Assembly (NCBI GenBank): GCA_958496175.1
Contig: OY292276.1
Location: forward strand, 52,713,080 to 52,777,079
Reading direction: 5' to 3'
Source: Sisyra terminalis
Taxonomy: Eukaryota; Arthropoda; Insecta; Neuroptera; Sisyridae
DNA length: 64,000 bases
In this document: in pieces, positions 11,171 through 37,341 of the stretch
Position numbering within the stretch: the stretch's first letter is position 1
How the letters are laid out: each line of letters begins with the position of its first letter
The notes under the pieces: model-generated
Seen by the model: only the letters and a program-made list of their open reading frames with translations
Told to the model about the DNA's origin: nothing
Database searches by the model: none
Program-made: the position numbers and the translations under genes

Positions 11171-13323
11171 AGAAATTAAATATTATTATGTAAAGTATGG
11201 ACACAACAAATTTGTTATTAGAATTGTTCAATAAATGACCACAATTGAGGTAACTATTAAAGTTTCTTTAAAAAGAAGACACTAAATTATTTAGTCGATA
11301 AATAAAGCATTTTTCCCAATCTACCCAAATGGCACTAAAAATAATTGATCCGAGGAATTTTGTAAAATTATTTTTTCCGTTTTTAAATTTAACGATATTT
11401 TTGGTGTATTTCAAGTTTTGAATTACAAAGTATAATTTTTTTTTGTTGTTTTTATATATTTTTCAATTTCCTTAAATTATTTTTAATAAAACGTCAAGCA
11501 TTTTCGAAAAAAATTTTGCGAACATTTTGGCAGTAATTATTTTTTTTTTTTAAATTTTATTCGCGTCGGTATATTATATTTGATTGACTTCTTATTGATA
11601 AAACCATTGTAATTATTACAATTGTATTCTTAATCGGAACAATAACGGAAATAATATCATTTGAAAAATGTCTTTGTTGTTGTTGTTGTTTTTTTTTTTC
11701 AAAAAATATAATTTCGATATAAAAAATGGAATAGTTTTTTTTTTTGTTCTAAAAATGTTATAGGTGGTACTATGTACATAATATATTACATTCCTGTAAT
11801 TGTTAAACATTCAACTACTAACCCATTGTTGTAAAATGTAAACTAAATTTAACAATAATAAGACAGAGAGCGTTATCAGTCGTTTTAAAAGAAACGAGAA
11901 ACCCCGAATTTCGATTCTTAATTACAATTTTTTATGTACATTTTTTTTTCCGAAGCCAGTTGCACCATAAAACACAATTTAATTATATTTAACACATACA
12001 TTTTAATTAATGAGCACATTCCTTATTTAATCGGGCAATAATCCGATTGAATTTATTACAACAAATCAAAGCCTCTTTCAAAAGACCATTTTTTTTTTTA
12101 AATAATTTAATTCATTTATCACAAAACTTTTAACATAGACAACAGCCATCATGCTTTTTTGCTAACTAGATTTTTTTTTAAATTGTTGTTAATATTAGTT
12201 ATTGTAAAATTGGAGGGAAATTTAAAAACGTTTGGCTAATAGAAGGAAGAGTTTAAGTATTATACAACAACACAAAAAGGAAGGCAACGAAATTACTGTC
12301 TTTTTTTAAAAAAATAGGTCACGACACTTAATGGAATGTTCACCGGGAACTGGGAAGAGATTTAGATAAAATTAAATGGTGTGGAAGAAACGGGAAGTTT
12401 TAAAAGTTTTTTTAAACGAATTACATCATTAAACGGCGATAATAAACGGGATAAAATGGGATAAGAGATTGTGTTAATAATGTCTAAGCTCCTGACTCGA
12501 TCGAAGGTGGAAATGCTCCTTCAAATAAGAATTTTAAGCACAAATAATTTTCATAAACTTTATACAAGTCTTTTTTTTATTACTGTTTTTATCACTAAAT
12601 CACAACAATCGATTAATTTTAGTCAGTAAATTTCTGAAACGCTTTTGAAAAAATATCACAATAAAATGTTCTCGTTGTTACAGTTGAAAGGAAAATGAGA
12701 ATATTGAAGAAAATTTTGAACATAACTTTTCGGCTTCTTTTCTATTGGCTCCATCCATATATTTTAATTGTTATTTAATATTGGATTATTTTAATTGTTA
12801 TAACGGTCATATTATTTGTTTAACAAATAAATCGGGTAAGACTATTTAATAGTCGCATTAAATTTGTTTATTATATGATACAGTTTGGAAAAATTTGCAT
12901 ATTGAAATTGATTTGAATATATTATCCCACTTGTTTAATAATTGTTTAAATTTATTACGTAAATGCGTTTTATTTCTTCGTTTTATTTTAATTGTAGCAC
13001 TGGAAACAACGTTAAAAAATGTTTAAAAATGGATTAAATGAGTGATTGCTTTAATGATTTGTTTTTTGGCGGTCGTTATTTTCCTCTAAGAGTAACAATA
13101 GATAGTAAATATAATAGTAATAATATTTAGTGGTAATCATGTTGAAGGATTGGTGTGGTTTTTTAATAATTGCTGATGACGCAACGAATAAATTTGTTTA
13201 TAATCGCTAAGTACTTCTTTAAAATATATACCCGTAAAAGTCTTTTTTTTTAATTTCTTTTTGGTTTTAGTATGTCTGAGGCATTTTTTATTACATGGAA
13301 AATACTCGCGATCGATATGGTCG
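11171..13323. other. Downstream region of the TASK gene, AT-rich with many T runs
   Basis: Lies just 3' of the channel stop codon on the minus strand and may include its 3' UTR; 12.31-12.52 kb is less AT-rich than its surroundings. I recognise no coding exon. Confidence 0.4.
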
Positions 13324-27305
<13,982 letters not shown>

Positions 27306-27774
27306 CTGGAACCAACAAAACAAAAAATTCAATTTAGCCACTGCACTAAATTACACCCTTCGAATTGAATTCAGTGGCGGCTTGACGATAGGGTACGGGA
27401 GGCAAGCCTCCCTAACAAAACTTAACAGTAATCTTAATTTTTAGCTTAAATGTACTGATTATCTTCAATAGAGGAGTTCTTTTTTGAATCTAAAACCACA
27501 TTTTAAGAAGTCATTCGAGCGATGGATATCATTTTTAATAAAATACTACTATAGAACCCATTAGGCTCCATCCTAACGGAAAGTATTACGGAAAGAAATC
27601 AGCTGCTTTAACTACAACGAAATGCAATTTAGGTGGAGAAAAATAAGTAAGGGCAATCTATTGAGCTTAGTAATTCAAATACAATACAAGTTGTAATATG
27701 CATGGAATGAATGCGGATGGAGTGAGAGAGACTATTTCTCCGCACCAACAAAAACATCTCATCGATCAGGAATC

Positions 27775-29058
27775 TTAATATACACATAAGATGTAAAAAG
27801 TTACAAAAATTCAAAATTTGTATGATAGTAACCCAGCGGTAGGTACATTTAAAACCATCTGTGGGCATTATGGTGCCCGTGGAAAAAAGGTGAAAACCAC
27901 TGTGTTAGAAGATATCATCCTAGCTAATTATTAGACTGGGCCAAAAAAATCGATTATTTTTTTTTGAAAAGTATTTTGAAAGTATTGTTCAAGGTGACAA
28001 AAAAAATATCGGGAAGGCTTGAGCCCTTAATATTAATATTAAAAAGTCTATCATCTTTAGTTTCGATTTTTATTTGTGCTTTCATTTTTGCGTCAATGCT
28101 GTCAAAGTATCAAGGTAAAAAAAATCATCTGCACATATATTTATAGAAAATTAAATTCCCTACAAAAAACGTTTCTGTGAAAATTTTCGCCAGACACGTC
28201 GTTTCCGAATAATCAAGCTTTAAACATTGATATAATTTTTAGATTTATCTTCTTTATTTTGGAATTTTGTAACTAACGAACGAAATAAATATATAGAATT
28301 GAACAATATAGATTCTTAAAGGGAATTTAATGCTCTACAAAAAAGGTCTCTTAACGTTTTTACATAAAATCACTTTTTTCAAAAGTTATTCACAATTAAA
28401 GTTGAAGGAAAAATTAAATTATTGTTTTTTTCGCTGTTGAACCAATTTTGAAAGAGTGATTTTATGTAAAAAACGTTAAGAGACTTTTTTTGTAGAGCAT
28501 TAAATTCCCTTTAAGAATCTATATGGTTCATTTCTATATATTTATTTATTCGTTAGTTACAAAATTCCAAAATAAAGAAAATAAATCTAAAAATTGTATC
28601 AATGTTTAAAGCTTGATTATTCGGAAATGGCGTGTCTGGCGAAAATTTTCAAAGACACGTTTTTTGTAGGGAATTTAATTTTCTTCAAATATATGTACAA
28701 TTGAATTTTTTTACCTTGATACTTTGACAGCATTGACGCAAAAATGAAAGCACAAATAAAAAATCGAAATTAAAGATAATAGACCTCTTAATATTAATAT
28801 TAAAGGCTCAAATCACCCTATTTTTTTTGCCGCCTTGACCAATATTTTCGGTATATTTTTCAATAAAAAAAAAATAATCGATTTTTTTGACCCAGTCTAA
28901 TATATATAAGATGTGAGAAAATACAAAAATTCAACATTTTTATCGTAGGAACTCAGCGGTACCTACATTTACAACGATCTGAGGGTGTTATGGAACCTAC
29001 GGAAAAAAATTGGAGACCCCTGGGCTAAAAGATATTATCTTAGCTAACTATATTAAGA
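27775..29058. repeat. Direct repeats flanking fold-back element 4
   Basis: About 150 bases (ATAAGATGT, ACAAAAATTCAA, CTCAGCGGTACCTACATTTA, AGATATTATCTTAGCTAA) occur at 27783-27931 and again at 28908-29055 in the same orientation, so the palindrome sits between two copies of a tandem repeat. Confidence 0.6.
27932..28899. mobile_element. Fold-back element 4 (968-bp palindrome)
   Basis: Ends TAGACTGGGCCAAAAAAATC and inverse TAGACTGGGTC. Carries GAGCCCTTAATATTAATATT near each end and GCTCTACAAAAAAGGTCTC plus CCCTACAAAAAACG modules. Arms are about 430 bases with high identity. An 8-bp duplication is not clear here. The open frame at 27964-28146 is part of the arm. Confidence 0.8.
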
Positions 29059-29433
29059 TATTCTTTCCTTGTTACCTTTCTTGATTGAATATATACCATG
29101 TCCAATGAAGATATAATTCTTTCGACAGATGCATGAGGAGCTTAAACTTCCGAAAGGTTTATAAAATGGCATTAAAATTTAAAAAGCCAAGTGTATATTT
29201 TCGAAGAAAAAATTGGTGTGCATTAATAAGAAAACTAGGTATTTTTCCTGGGTAGAATACACTTACAAATGAGAAAACCAGAAGAGAAGTCAACCTCAAT
29301 AAATACCATAGTTGCAAATACTGAGTTTCGTGCATAAGGCCATTGCAGTACTGCTAGTCGAACTACTGGTTGGATTTTTTAGTTGGATGGCCTAAATGAT
29401 CCGACTAGCCCGACTAGACATCCAACTTCCAAC

Positions 29434-30143
29434 CAGTGGCGTAGCTACCTAGGGGCTAGGCGGGGCAGTGCCCCGGGGCCCTCAAGCCCAGGGGGCCCTC
29501 GAATCCTTACCAGAAATCTTGATCAAACTGAACTTTTGGAAATCCAGTTGGAAGTTCACCAATTATGTATGAAAATAATGAACAAATATGGAGTGCTAGA
29601 ATGCGACCTAACGGAAGTATTTACAGCAATGTTATTATTCTTTACAATTCCTGTCACTTCTGCAGCAGCTGAAAGGTCATTTAGCAAATTGAAAATGATA
29701 AAAAATTATTTAAGAAATAATATGAGCCAAACTCAACTCCGATATTTATCGCTAATAGCAATTGAAAACAAAACCGCATCAAGCCTGGATTTAAACGAAG
29801 TTATTGATACTTTTGCGAAAACTAAAGCTAGAAAAAAATTGGAAATAAAATTGTTATTTAGTCAGTTGGTAGGCCCGACCTTTATATAATAATTCCTTGA
29901 ATATTCTCTATTTCGTTTTATAGCCAAACCTACACCAAGTATTAATTGTAATTTATGTTCTTACTGGCTAATATTTTTATTATCTGCCCTGCAGTGCACA
30001 AAAAAGAGCTTAAGTAGCTTAGCATTTTTAAAGTATTTGTATATTTCATATTTTTATTTGATAAAACCTTATCAGTTTACATAGCGATGGGGCCCCATTT
30101 TTTAATTTACCCCAGGGCCCTTGGTTACCTAGCTACGCCAGTG
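29434..30143 (+). mobile_element. hAT transposon, internally deleted
   Basis: Ends CAGTGGCGTAGCTACC and inverse CACTGGCGTAGCTAGG, flanked by an exact 8-bp duplication CTTCCAAC (29426-29433, 30144-30151). About 710 bp long; a full hAT is 2.5-4 kb, so the N-terminal and most catalytic parts are missing. Confidence 0.9.
29530..29889 (+). pseudogene. hAT transposase C-terminal dimerisation domain (remnant)
   Basis: Plus-strand frame with IPVTSAAAERSFSKLKMIKN, YLRNNMSQTQLRYLSLIAIE and a Leu/Asp-rich tail ending before TAA at 29887. ERSFS-LK-IK-YLR-M is the conserved block of the hAT C-terminal (dimerisation) region in ZMYM1-like transposases. The frame is still open, but no start or N-terminal half exists. 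Confidence 0.85.
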
Positions 30144-30156
30144 CTTCCAACAACAC

Positions 30157-30229
30157 CATTCACGGTCCGACTTAAGATCCAACTTCAAAAATCGGACCAC
30201 AAGTTGGATTGCAAGTCGGAGCGTGAATG
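30157..30229. repeat. Short imperfect hairpin, about 73 bp
   Basis: CCATTCACGGTCCGACTTAA and, inverted, CCATTCACGCTCCGACTTGC form arms around CAAAAATCGGACC. A small MITE remnant is likely. Confidence 0.55.
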
Positions 30230-33200
30230 GTCTGCTTAAGATTACACTAAAGTATTAAGTGTCGTTACGATAGTTTTAAGGAGTACATTTTTCAATAAAA
30301 AATATTTCAACTACATTTTCCAGAAATGTTTACCTTCATTCCGATCTTAGAATTTACTACAACGTAAAAACAAAAATTGTAAAGAGCCGCTACTGATTGA
30401 ATCTCAAACCAACGACAACGTGCGAAAAATGTTCCAACAAATTGAATTTTTCACATAAAAAGCCCTCTACATATATTTACAAGAGCAGAAAAAATTAATT
30501 GATTAATGAAATTAGGATGAAACCGATGAACTTTATTCCCATTTCGCTATCGATCCGTTTTGTGCCGTTTGTAATTAAGAAGCTTTTCTATAAAAAATTA
30601 ATAATTTTTTTTTTTCATCAAGATTTACTACTTACTTACATATATAGAGATATGCCAAATGCTTAAAATGGTTTGGCATTAATTTCCATTATTACTTTCT
30701 TTTATTGAATATGCCATGTACACATTTAGGTTTTATTAATATTATAATTATTAATTTTATGAAATTCACAGGCCTATATTTTTGCTTAATGTTATAATTT
30801 ATCACTACCACTAAACCGGGAAGAAAAGAATTGAGTGGGAATAAAACATTGAGTTAAAGACAAGCGTGGGCATTGAAATTTGTAACTTCATTTTAATTAT
30901 CCTTTTAATTCTGTAAAACGGTATTCTCATTTGAAAGTATACTTATCTATCTAAAAATATTTACCTGAAATAATTGCTTAAACATTTATACAATTTTATC
31001 ATGTAATTCCTTACGTTTATATCAGTGGTATTCATTATTATTTTTTCAAATTTATTCGTATCTTTTCTATTATTATATCTACAGTTTTCCCGCACAAAAG
31101 TGTGGGAGTATAGCCATTGATAATAATAGATGGTATGCGTAAAAATAATATTTACAGTGTCCATAAGTCCCATCTTTTCCCGGATTTGTTCCCCAATTTT
31201 CTGGTTTCATTATTTTGATAAGTTCTTTTTGTTAATTGTGTGTTATTTAAAAAAAATATATCCGGAAAAAGAAACTCTTGTAAATAGACTAACGAACATA
31301 ATCTATGTAAATTAGATGAATATTTAGAATGAAAGCTCCTATACGGTGTATTCAAATAATCCACAGATATCTACCTACTTCCTTCGGTAAACGTGAAGTA
31401 AAAGAAAAACTATTTTTTTACTTCAATGTTATTTCTTTACATTTCAAACGATTTTAAGTAAATTTATTTTTAATTATTAAATTATTAATAAACTACTTAA
31501 TGTCAATAATGACCGGTGAATTTTAAAAAATTTATAAATTTCCCATTGAAAAATAAAAATCTTTAACCGTAATGCTGAATTTCTAAGCTGTAGGTAGGTA
31601 CTAGAATTCTAATAGTAGTTTAAATCCAACGTAATACGCGATTATAGAAAATATTGATGCTTGTAAAAAATCCAAATGTTACTTGAAGGTATATAAATGG
31701 TGGAAAAAAAATAACAGCAATGAAAATAATCTAAAGAATATATTTTTAATGCTATCTATAAGGTATATAATGAATCATACATTGTAATATTTTGCAATTA
31801 TTTTCAATCTTGTAGAATTTATCTTGACTATGTTAAAATTTAGTTTTAAACGATTGACCACATTTGTTTTGGTGAAGATTTAAACAAAGTTATTTTATTA
31901 ATTAAGTTTTTTGTGCTATCTTTGAATAGTTTACATTACTCGGAGGACTAGGATCAAGTAATATTATGAATATTTTTACCAATTCATCATCATCGAGGAT
32001 CTGAAACTATACAACAAAGTTTACATTACATTCGAATAATTATATTAATCATTGCTGCAGTACAAATTTGATTCACTATTATTAACCATCAAGAAACAAG
32101 AAACAAATAATAAACTAAAGTTCAAAAAAAAATTGGGATATAAGGGCTCAGATACGTAACTCGATTGACAAGCAATCTTCTGCAGTGGTCCTCAAATAAA
32201 ATTGGATATAATAATGTCAATGATTTTTCGAAAATGTATGATGAAATCGGTCAGGACATTTGACATCAGGATATTGGAGTTTCCGTAAAATATTTAATAT
32301 GTTTTCAAAGCAAAAATTTTTTGAAAAAGAAGCAAAATTTCAAAAACAAAAATATTAAAATGATAAGGCTAGGAATTTGTCTTTATACGAGCTTAGAGTA
32401 TAATAGTAGCGACCAAATATATTGTAGCTATTTAATAAAAGCTCATTTTTTATACAAATATTACTAGGTAATTGTTTTATAGACCAAAGAACCCAAGGAA
32501 AATACATTTGAGGCTACCAAATGGTAAAAAAACCATTGATTTTCGTTGGTTCATATTATTATGTCTTTTTATTTTTGTAATCCTTATAACTATCATAAAA
32601 TAATGTAGGTAATAATTTTAAAAGCTCTGACAAAGTTTTCTTCGACCTTCTTTCCACGATTTCTCGTAATGCCAAAGTTTTACCTATTTTAGGTCAAAGT
32701 AAAATAATTTAAGTTATTCTTTCTTCGACTTTTGATATCACATTAGTAATAATATTCTCAATTAAATTTTCAACATTAAATCCTTGCACTACAGTATTAT
32801 CTCTGCCATTGTAAATTCATAGAAACCTAGTTTTAAAACCAAATGTAACAATTAATATACTCAACAATTAATTTTGACGAATTTTCCACGATATTGCTGA
32901 TTTTTTACTGCTTTTTTGTTAATGGTTTGAAATGAAAAATGTATTTGGTGGACATACCTTATAACTATCATAAATTGCACCACAAAATCCATATTCTGGA
33001 TGGTTTGGTTAATATTTTTAAATAGTTATATTAATATATTCACAACTTCTGTTTTTACCAAATTTGCACAAAAGATGAAATAATATAATCAACTTTATGT
33101 CCTCAATATATTGTAGTTAATAAATTTTAAGACTTCAGGTATATCGCGTGATATAATTAAAAAAAATCTGTAACTTTTCCCATGAATCATAAGTATATAA

Positions 33201-34950
33201 TTTTTTTTTTTAAATGCATTCATGTAGATAAATGAATTTCACAGAATTTAATTCAGAAATATCTAATTTTAAAACTTTTCATATATAACGCAAAGTAAAT
33301 TTAATAATATGATTAGTTTCAGCTTTAAATTTACAACACCTCTTAGTTTAATGAAATTTATATCAAAGACAAAGTTTTTATTTACCTCTCTGTGGAAAAT
33401 TGTACATATATAAAATCGAAACAAATTTCTAAAGTTCTAAATTGAAATGGCTAATCAATTGAAATCTATTGGAAAAAGATACACATTTTTCGCACAAAAT
33501 TTAATTCAAAAGTTGATTTTCTTCTATTGAAGCGATCGCATCAATCATATATGATTTAATTGGAAAAATAAAATTAATTCCTCCCTCGAAACGATGCTTT
33601 TTAGTTGAATTCTTTGAAAGCTTTTCAGTTCATTTCAATTCAATTATCCGAGCGTTTTTATATTTCCCGAAAAATAAAATTTCAAGCTTACACGTTTTAA
33701 TGATAATTCGCTTTAAATGTTCCAGTAATATTAAATATTATATTTCCTTTAGTCGAAACCACTAAAAAGCTCCATATCTTTTTATAATTAAAATTGAATT
33801 ACTACTTTAATGTTCTACTTGAAATCATTAAAAAAAAGGACAAGAACTTTGGGTATCGAGTTTCTTAATAGATATATTAGTATATTAAATTTCACAATTT
33901 AATTTTTTTTTTGAGGAAAATAATGCACTGTTTTATTTTACAACTATTAATCATGTTTAAAATGTAAAGGAAATAACTCGTTTTATACCATCATTGGACA
34001 CCCTACATTTACTTAAATTTCAACATTAGAAATCGATAAAATTTAATTTACTTAAAATAATCGTAAATTATCGTTCATAACATGTATTACGGTCGACTAA
34101 TATTTCCATTTTTGTTATGAATGCATATTTAGTATTAAAATTACTATATAGTAAAAAAGATCGTGTGCATATTTTTTTAATTACACGATGGTTAATTATT
34201 TTTTGTGTTTATAACTGAATATGTATTCATTTTATCATTTAATTATCTACAGAGTGTGGGAGAAAATATTTAAATTTAAAATAATAATGCAAATTCCGGA
34301 TAGTAATTTACATAGTTTGTAATAACCAACGTGAAATTTTAGTTCATTTAAAACTATTTTAACAGAAAGTTATTAAACGATGGTTTAATAAAGTGGGGAA
34401 AATAGAAAAAAAATAATCATAGGGATGAGGCTTTCTTTTTCGTTCTTTTAAATTTATTATTTATTGCACTGCAGATGTATAGATTTCTAACGAGTATTCT
34501 ATAGTTAGATATATAGAGTTTTAGGGATATAAAATAATTATATTTACCTACTCTTTCAGTACTTATTTTATTACAACAATTTGCATTATTGTATTTATTA
34601 TTATTTTTTTCTTAAAAATAGATTTTTTCATTAAGATCTAATTAGTTTAAGTGCCCCTCATTTGATTTAACTATAAATAATTGATTTGAATTTTCAAGAG
34701 TAAAAAGTTTCTAATTGATAATAAGAAAATAAAAATAATGACATTAAATTACTTACTGCAATGCAATGTGGTAAAGCCAATGAGCTTTACGGTATTATAT
34801 TTATTTATTATTATTGTAGATATGAATTGGTCCACTGAATATTTTCACTTTTACGTTTTTTTTTTTTTGTAACTAAATTTTATTTTTATTATTACTACGG
34901 CACTCCGTATTGTTGGTTCGTTTTCATGATCATAGTGAAAATTTTTGGCA
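30230..34950. other. Long AT-rich gene-poor stretch (possibly TASK 5' intron)
   Basis: No coding exon, RNA gene or well-bounded transposon recognised; a lone CTGCAGTGGTCCTCAAATAA near 32180 resembles a hAT end without partner. If the TASK transcript starts near 35 kb this is its first intron. Confidence 0.4.
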
Positions 34951-35110
34951 CATAATTTTCATACTATGCAAGTGTTACAATTATTTTCCTAGCAGAAGAA
35001 CCTGCTATGCAAATTATTGTTAACACGCGGACTTTTCGATCGATAGCGACGTCGCAGTGACGTCATTCACGATATTCGACGCTAACGTTTGCTGGATTTT
35101 CCGAAGCGAA
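34740..35110 (-). promoter_or_regulatory. Candidate promoter with CRE and 5' UTR donor
   Basis: A GC-richer patch with a perfect CRE, TGACGTCA (35058-35065), near GCGACGTCGC and CGAACGTCGTCGC. About 300 bases downstream on the minus strand is a consensus splice donor GCA|GTAAGTAA (34752), which could join the acceptor at 27306 in front of the TASK start codon. The link to the TASK gene is inference. Confidence 0.35.
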
Positions 35111-35930
35111 CGTCGTCGCATGTGACTCTCTTCCAACAGACAATTTTCCATTTTCCATCTGGAAAAATTACTGTGTACTTTTCTATCGCACATGCGTGCA
35201 TAATATATTCCATCTGCATGGTTTTTATCTATAGGTATATCTACAACGAGTGTAGTACCGTTGGACCAAAAAATTAGACACCCACCAAACGTGTGTAAAA
35301 CCTAAAATAAAAATTCTTTAATTTGATAGATTTATAAATAGTTACAAATTTCATCCCTTAAAATTTCCGCTTTGTTCAAAATGTATAACTTTTATAAATA
35401 AGAAGCATTCCCCGTCAAATCGATTGCTTTTCAATTTGACTTTTTTATAGTACAATGCAATTTTCAAATATTAAACTACTGATTTAGTAATTCCTCAGCA
35501 AACTGAAATTATTAATTTAAATGAGTTTAATATAAAAGCACAATTTTTCTTATCTCGGGTGATGATTTTTGTCGCCCTTAAAGGTTTTTAGGCCAACGAA
35601 TAGTTAAAAAGAGTCGAATAATAAAATATAGTTTGCTAAGTAAATTTTATTACTTTTAAAGTAAGAAAAATTGTAAAACTAACTTAATCCAATCCTAGGG
35701 ATACGATATCCCTAGATTTTGTAATAGTTGGACCATAATAATTTCAACTCTTTATTAATGACAATAATCATTCTTCATAAAAATTAATCGAGGTGAACAA
35801 TTTTTGTCGAAACTGATAAAATATATATTTTTTTCAATTGTTATTTACCGTCGCTTTATAACTGCTAAGGTTTTTAGCGACTCTAGGGTCCATAAAAATC
35901 CGTTATTGAGAAATATTGAAAAATTGCTCA

Positions 35931-35995
35931 ACGAGGATCGAACCCAACACTTACCAACTTTGGAGCAGTCACCTAGACCACTCGGCCATCAGTAG
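35931..35995 (-). ncRNA. tRNA-like pol III head, unit 1
   Basis: B box at 35935-35944 and A box at 35978-35988 (minus strand). The acceptor stem and anticodon arm do not fold as a tRNA, so this is a SINE promoter, not a tRNA gene. Confidence 0.6.
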
Positions 35996-36455
35996 GTTAT
36001 AATATATGTAATAGGCTAAAAATATATAATGATAATCCAAATGATAGTTAATTAGACAAAAATAAGCTTTAGAGATTTTAGTGAAAGAGGGTATTTAAAA
36101 TTTTGGATTTTATTCGAAAATGGTTATTGTTTTAAGCCCTTTTTGGGATGGGGGATATAAACATGTTTATTGATAATAATTTGGACAAATAATTATTCAA
36201 AATTCGATAAAAACTTTTCTGTGATCTTTAGATCAATTTCATTATAGAGATTGGAGACTGTAAATACGTATTGTCGTCCTTACATTTACTTTTGGGATTG
36301 AACAATAGTTTTTGCCATATATATATATGAAATTCACAGTATAAAGGAAAACTTTTTTTTAATTGTTATTTACCGTCGCTTTATAACTACTAAGGTCTTA
36401 AGAGACTCTAGGGTTCATAAAAATCCGTAATTGAGAAATATTGAAAAATTGCTCA

Positions 36456-36518
36456 ACGAGGATCGAACCCAACACTTTCCAACTTTGAAGTGGGCATCTA
36501 GACCACTCGGCCATCAGT
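36456..36518 (-). ncRNA. tRNA-like pol III head, unit 2
   Basis: Same A and B boxes as unit 1, with substitutions between them (CATCTAGACC for CACCTAGACC on the plus strand). Confidence 0.55.
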
Positions 36519-36976
36519 AGGCTATAATATATATAATATGGTAAAAATATATAATTATAAATCCAAATGATAGTTAATTAGACAGAAATAAACTTTAGAG
36601 ATTTTGGTAAAAGAGCGAATTTCAAATTTTGGATTTTATTCGAAAATGGTTATTGTTTTAAACCCTTTTTGGGATGGGGGAATAAACATGTTTATTGATA
36701 GTAATTTGGACAAATAATTATTCAAAATTCGATAAAAACTTCTCTGATATTTAGATCAATTTCATTATAGAGATTGGAGACTGTAAATACGTATTGTCGC
36801 CCCCACATTTTTGATTGAGCAATAGTTTTTGCCATATATATATATATATGAAATGCCCAGTATTTAGGAAAACTTTTTTTTTTTGTTATTTACCGTCGCC
36901 TTATAACTACTAAGGTCCTTTAGCGACTCTAGGGTTAATTAAATCCGTTATCGAGAAATATTGAAAATTTGCCCGA

Positions 36977-37039
36977 TACGAGGATCGAACCCATTACCAA
37001 CTAGTTTTGGAGAGGTCACCTAGACCACTCGGCTATTAG
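36977..37039 (-). ncRNA. tRNA-like pol III head, unit 3 (A box decayed)
   Basis: B box GGTTCGATCC intact; the A box reads TAGCCGAGTGG. The unit's body is cut off after 37045. Confidence 0.5.
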
Positions 37040-37341
37040 GAAAACTTATTTTGCATAACATCAAGGGGTAAGAAAATATATTTATTAAATTTTATCTACA
37101 AACCTATATTATAAATCACCGTTCCAAATTTACCCATGCTAAAAATTTTCGACTCAAAAAATGTGAATATATAAATCGCAAACAAAATGAAGTAGTAAAA
37201 CAGCCATGTAAATTAAAAATATATTTATGTTTTAATGTTCATTACATAATTTCACGCCGAAAAATTCACAAAGTACACTTAATTGAAGCAAAATAGCCTA
37301 CAGTCTAATAAGTCGAATTGTAATAAAAAATGTCATTTCGT

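Larger units (their letters stand above)
35821..37045 (-). repeat. Tandem array of a tRNA-derived (SINE-like) repeat, unit about 525 bp
   Basis: Two full units and a partial third; ATTGTTATTTACCGTCGC recurs at about 35838, 36362 and 36888. Each unit includes a minus-strand tRNA-like head with A box TGGCCGAGTGG and B box GGTTCGATCC, then a non-tRNA body with TTTTGGATTTTATTCG and GTAAATACGTATTGTCG. tRNA-Leu/Ser-like ancestry is suggested by GGCCGAGTGGTCTAGGTG. Confidence 0.75.

Noticed and set aside
30961..31364. Overlapping 60-70-codon frames on both strands
   Set aside because: No domain, no splice or promoter context, and composition as expected from AT-rich DNA.
35804..35995. 63-codon plus-strand frame ending in EQSPRPLGHQ, and a possible true tRNA gene here
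   Set aside because: The frame is antisense to the tRNA-like head. The head lacks a foldable acceptor stem and anticodon arm, so it is a SINE promoter.
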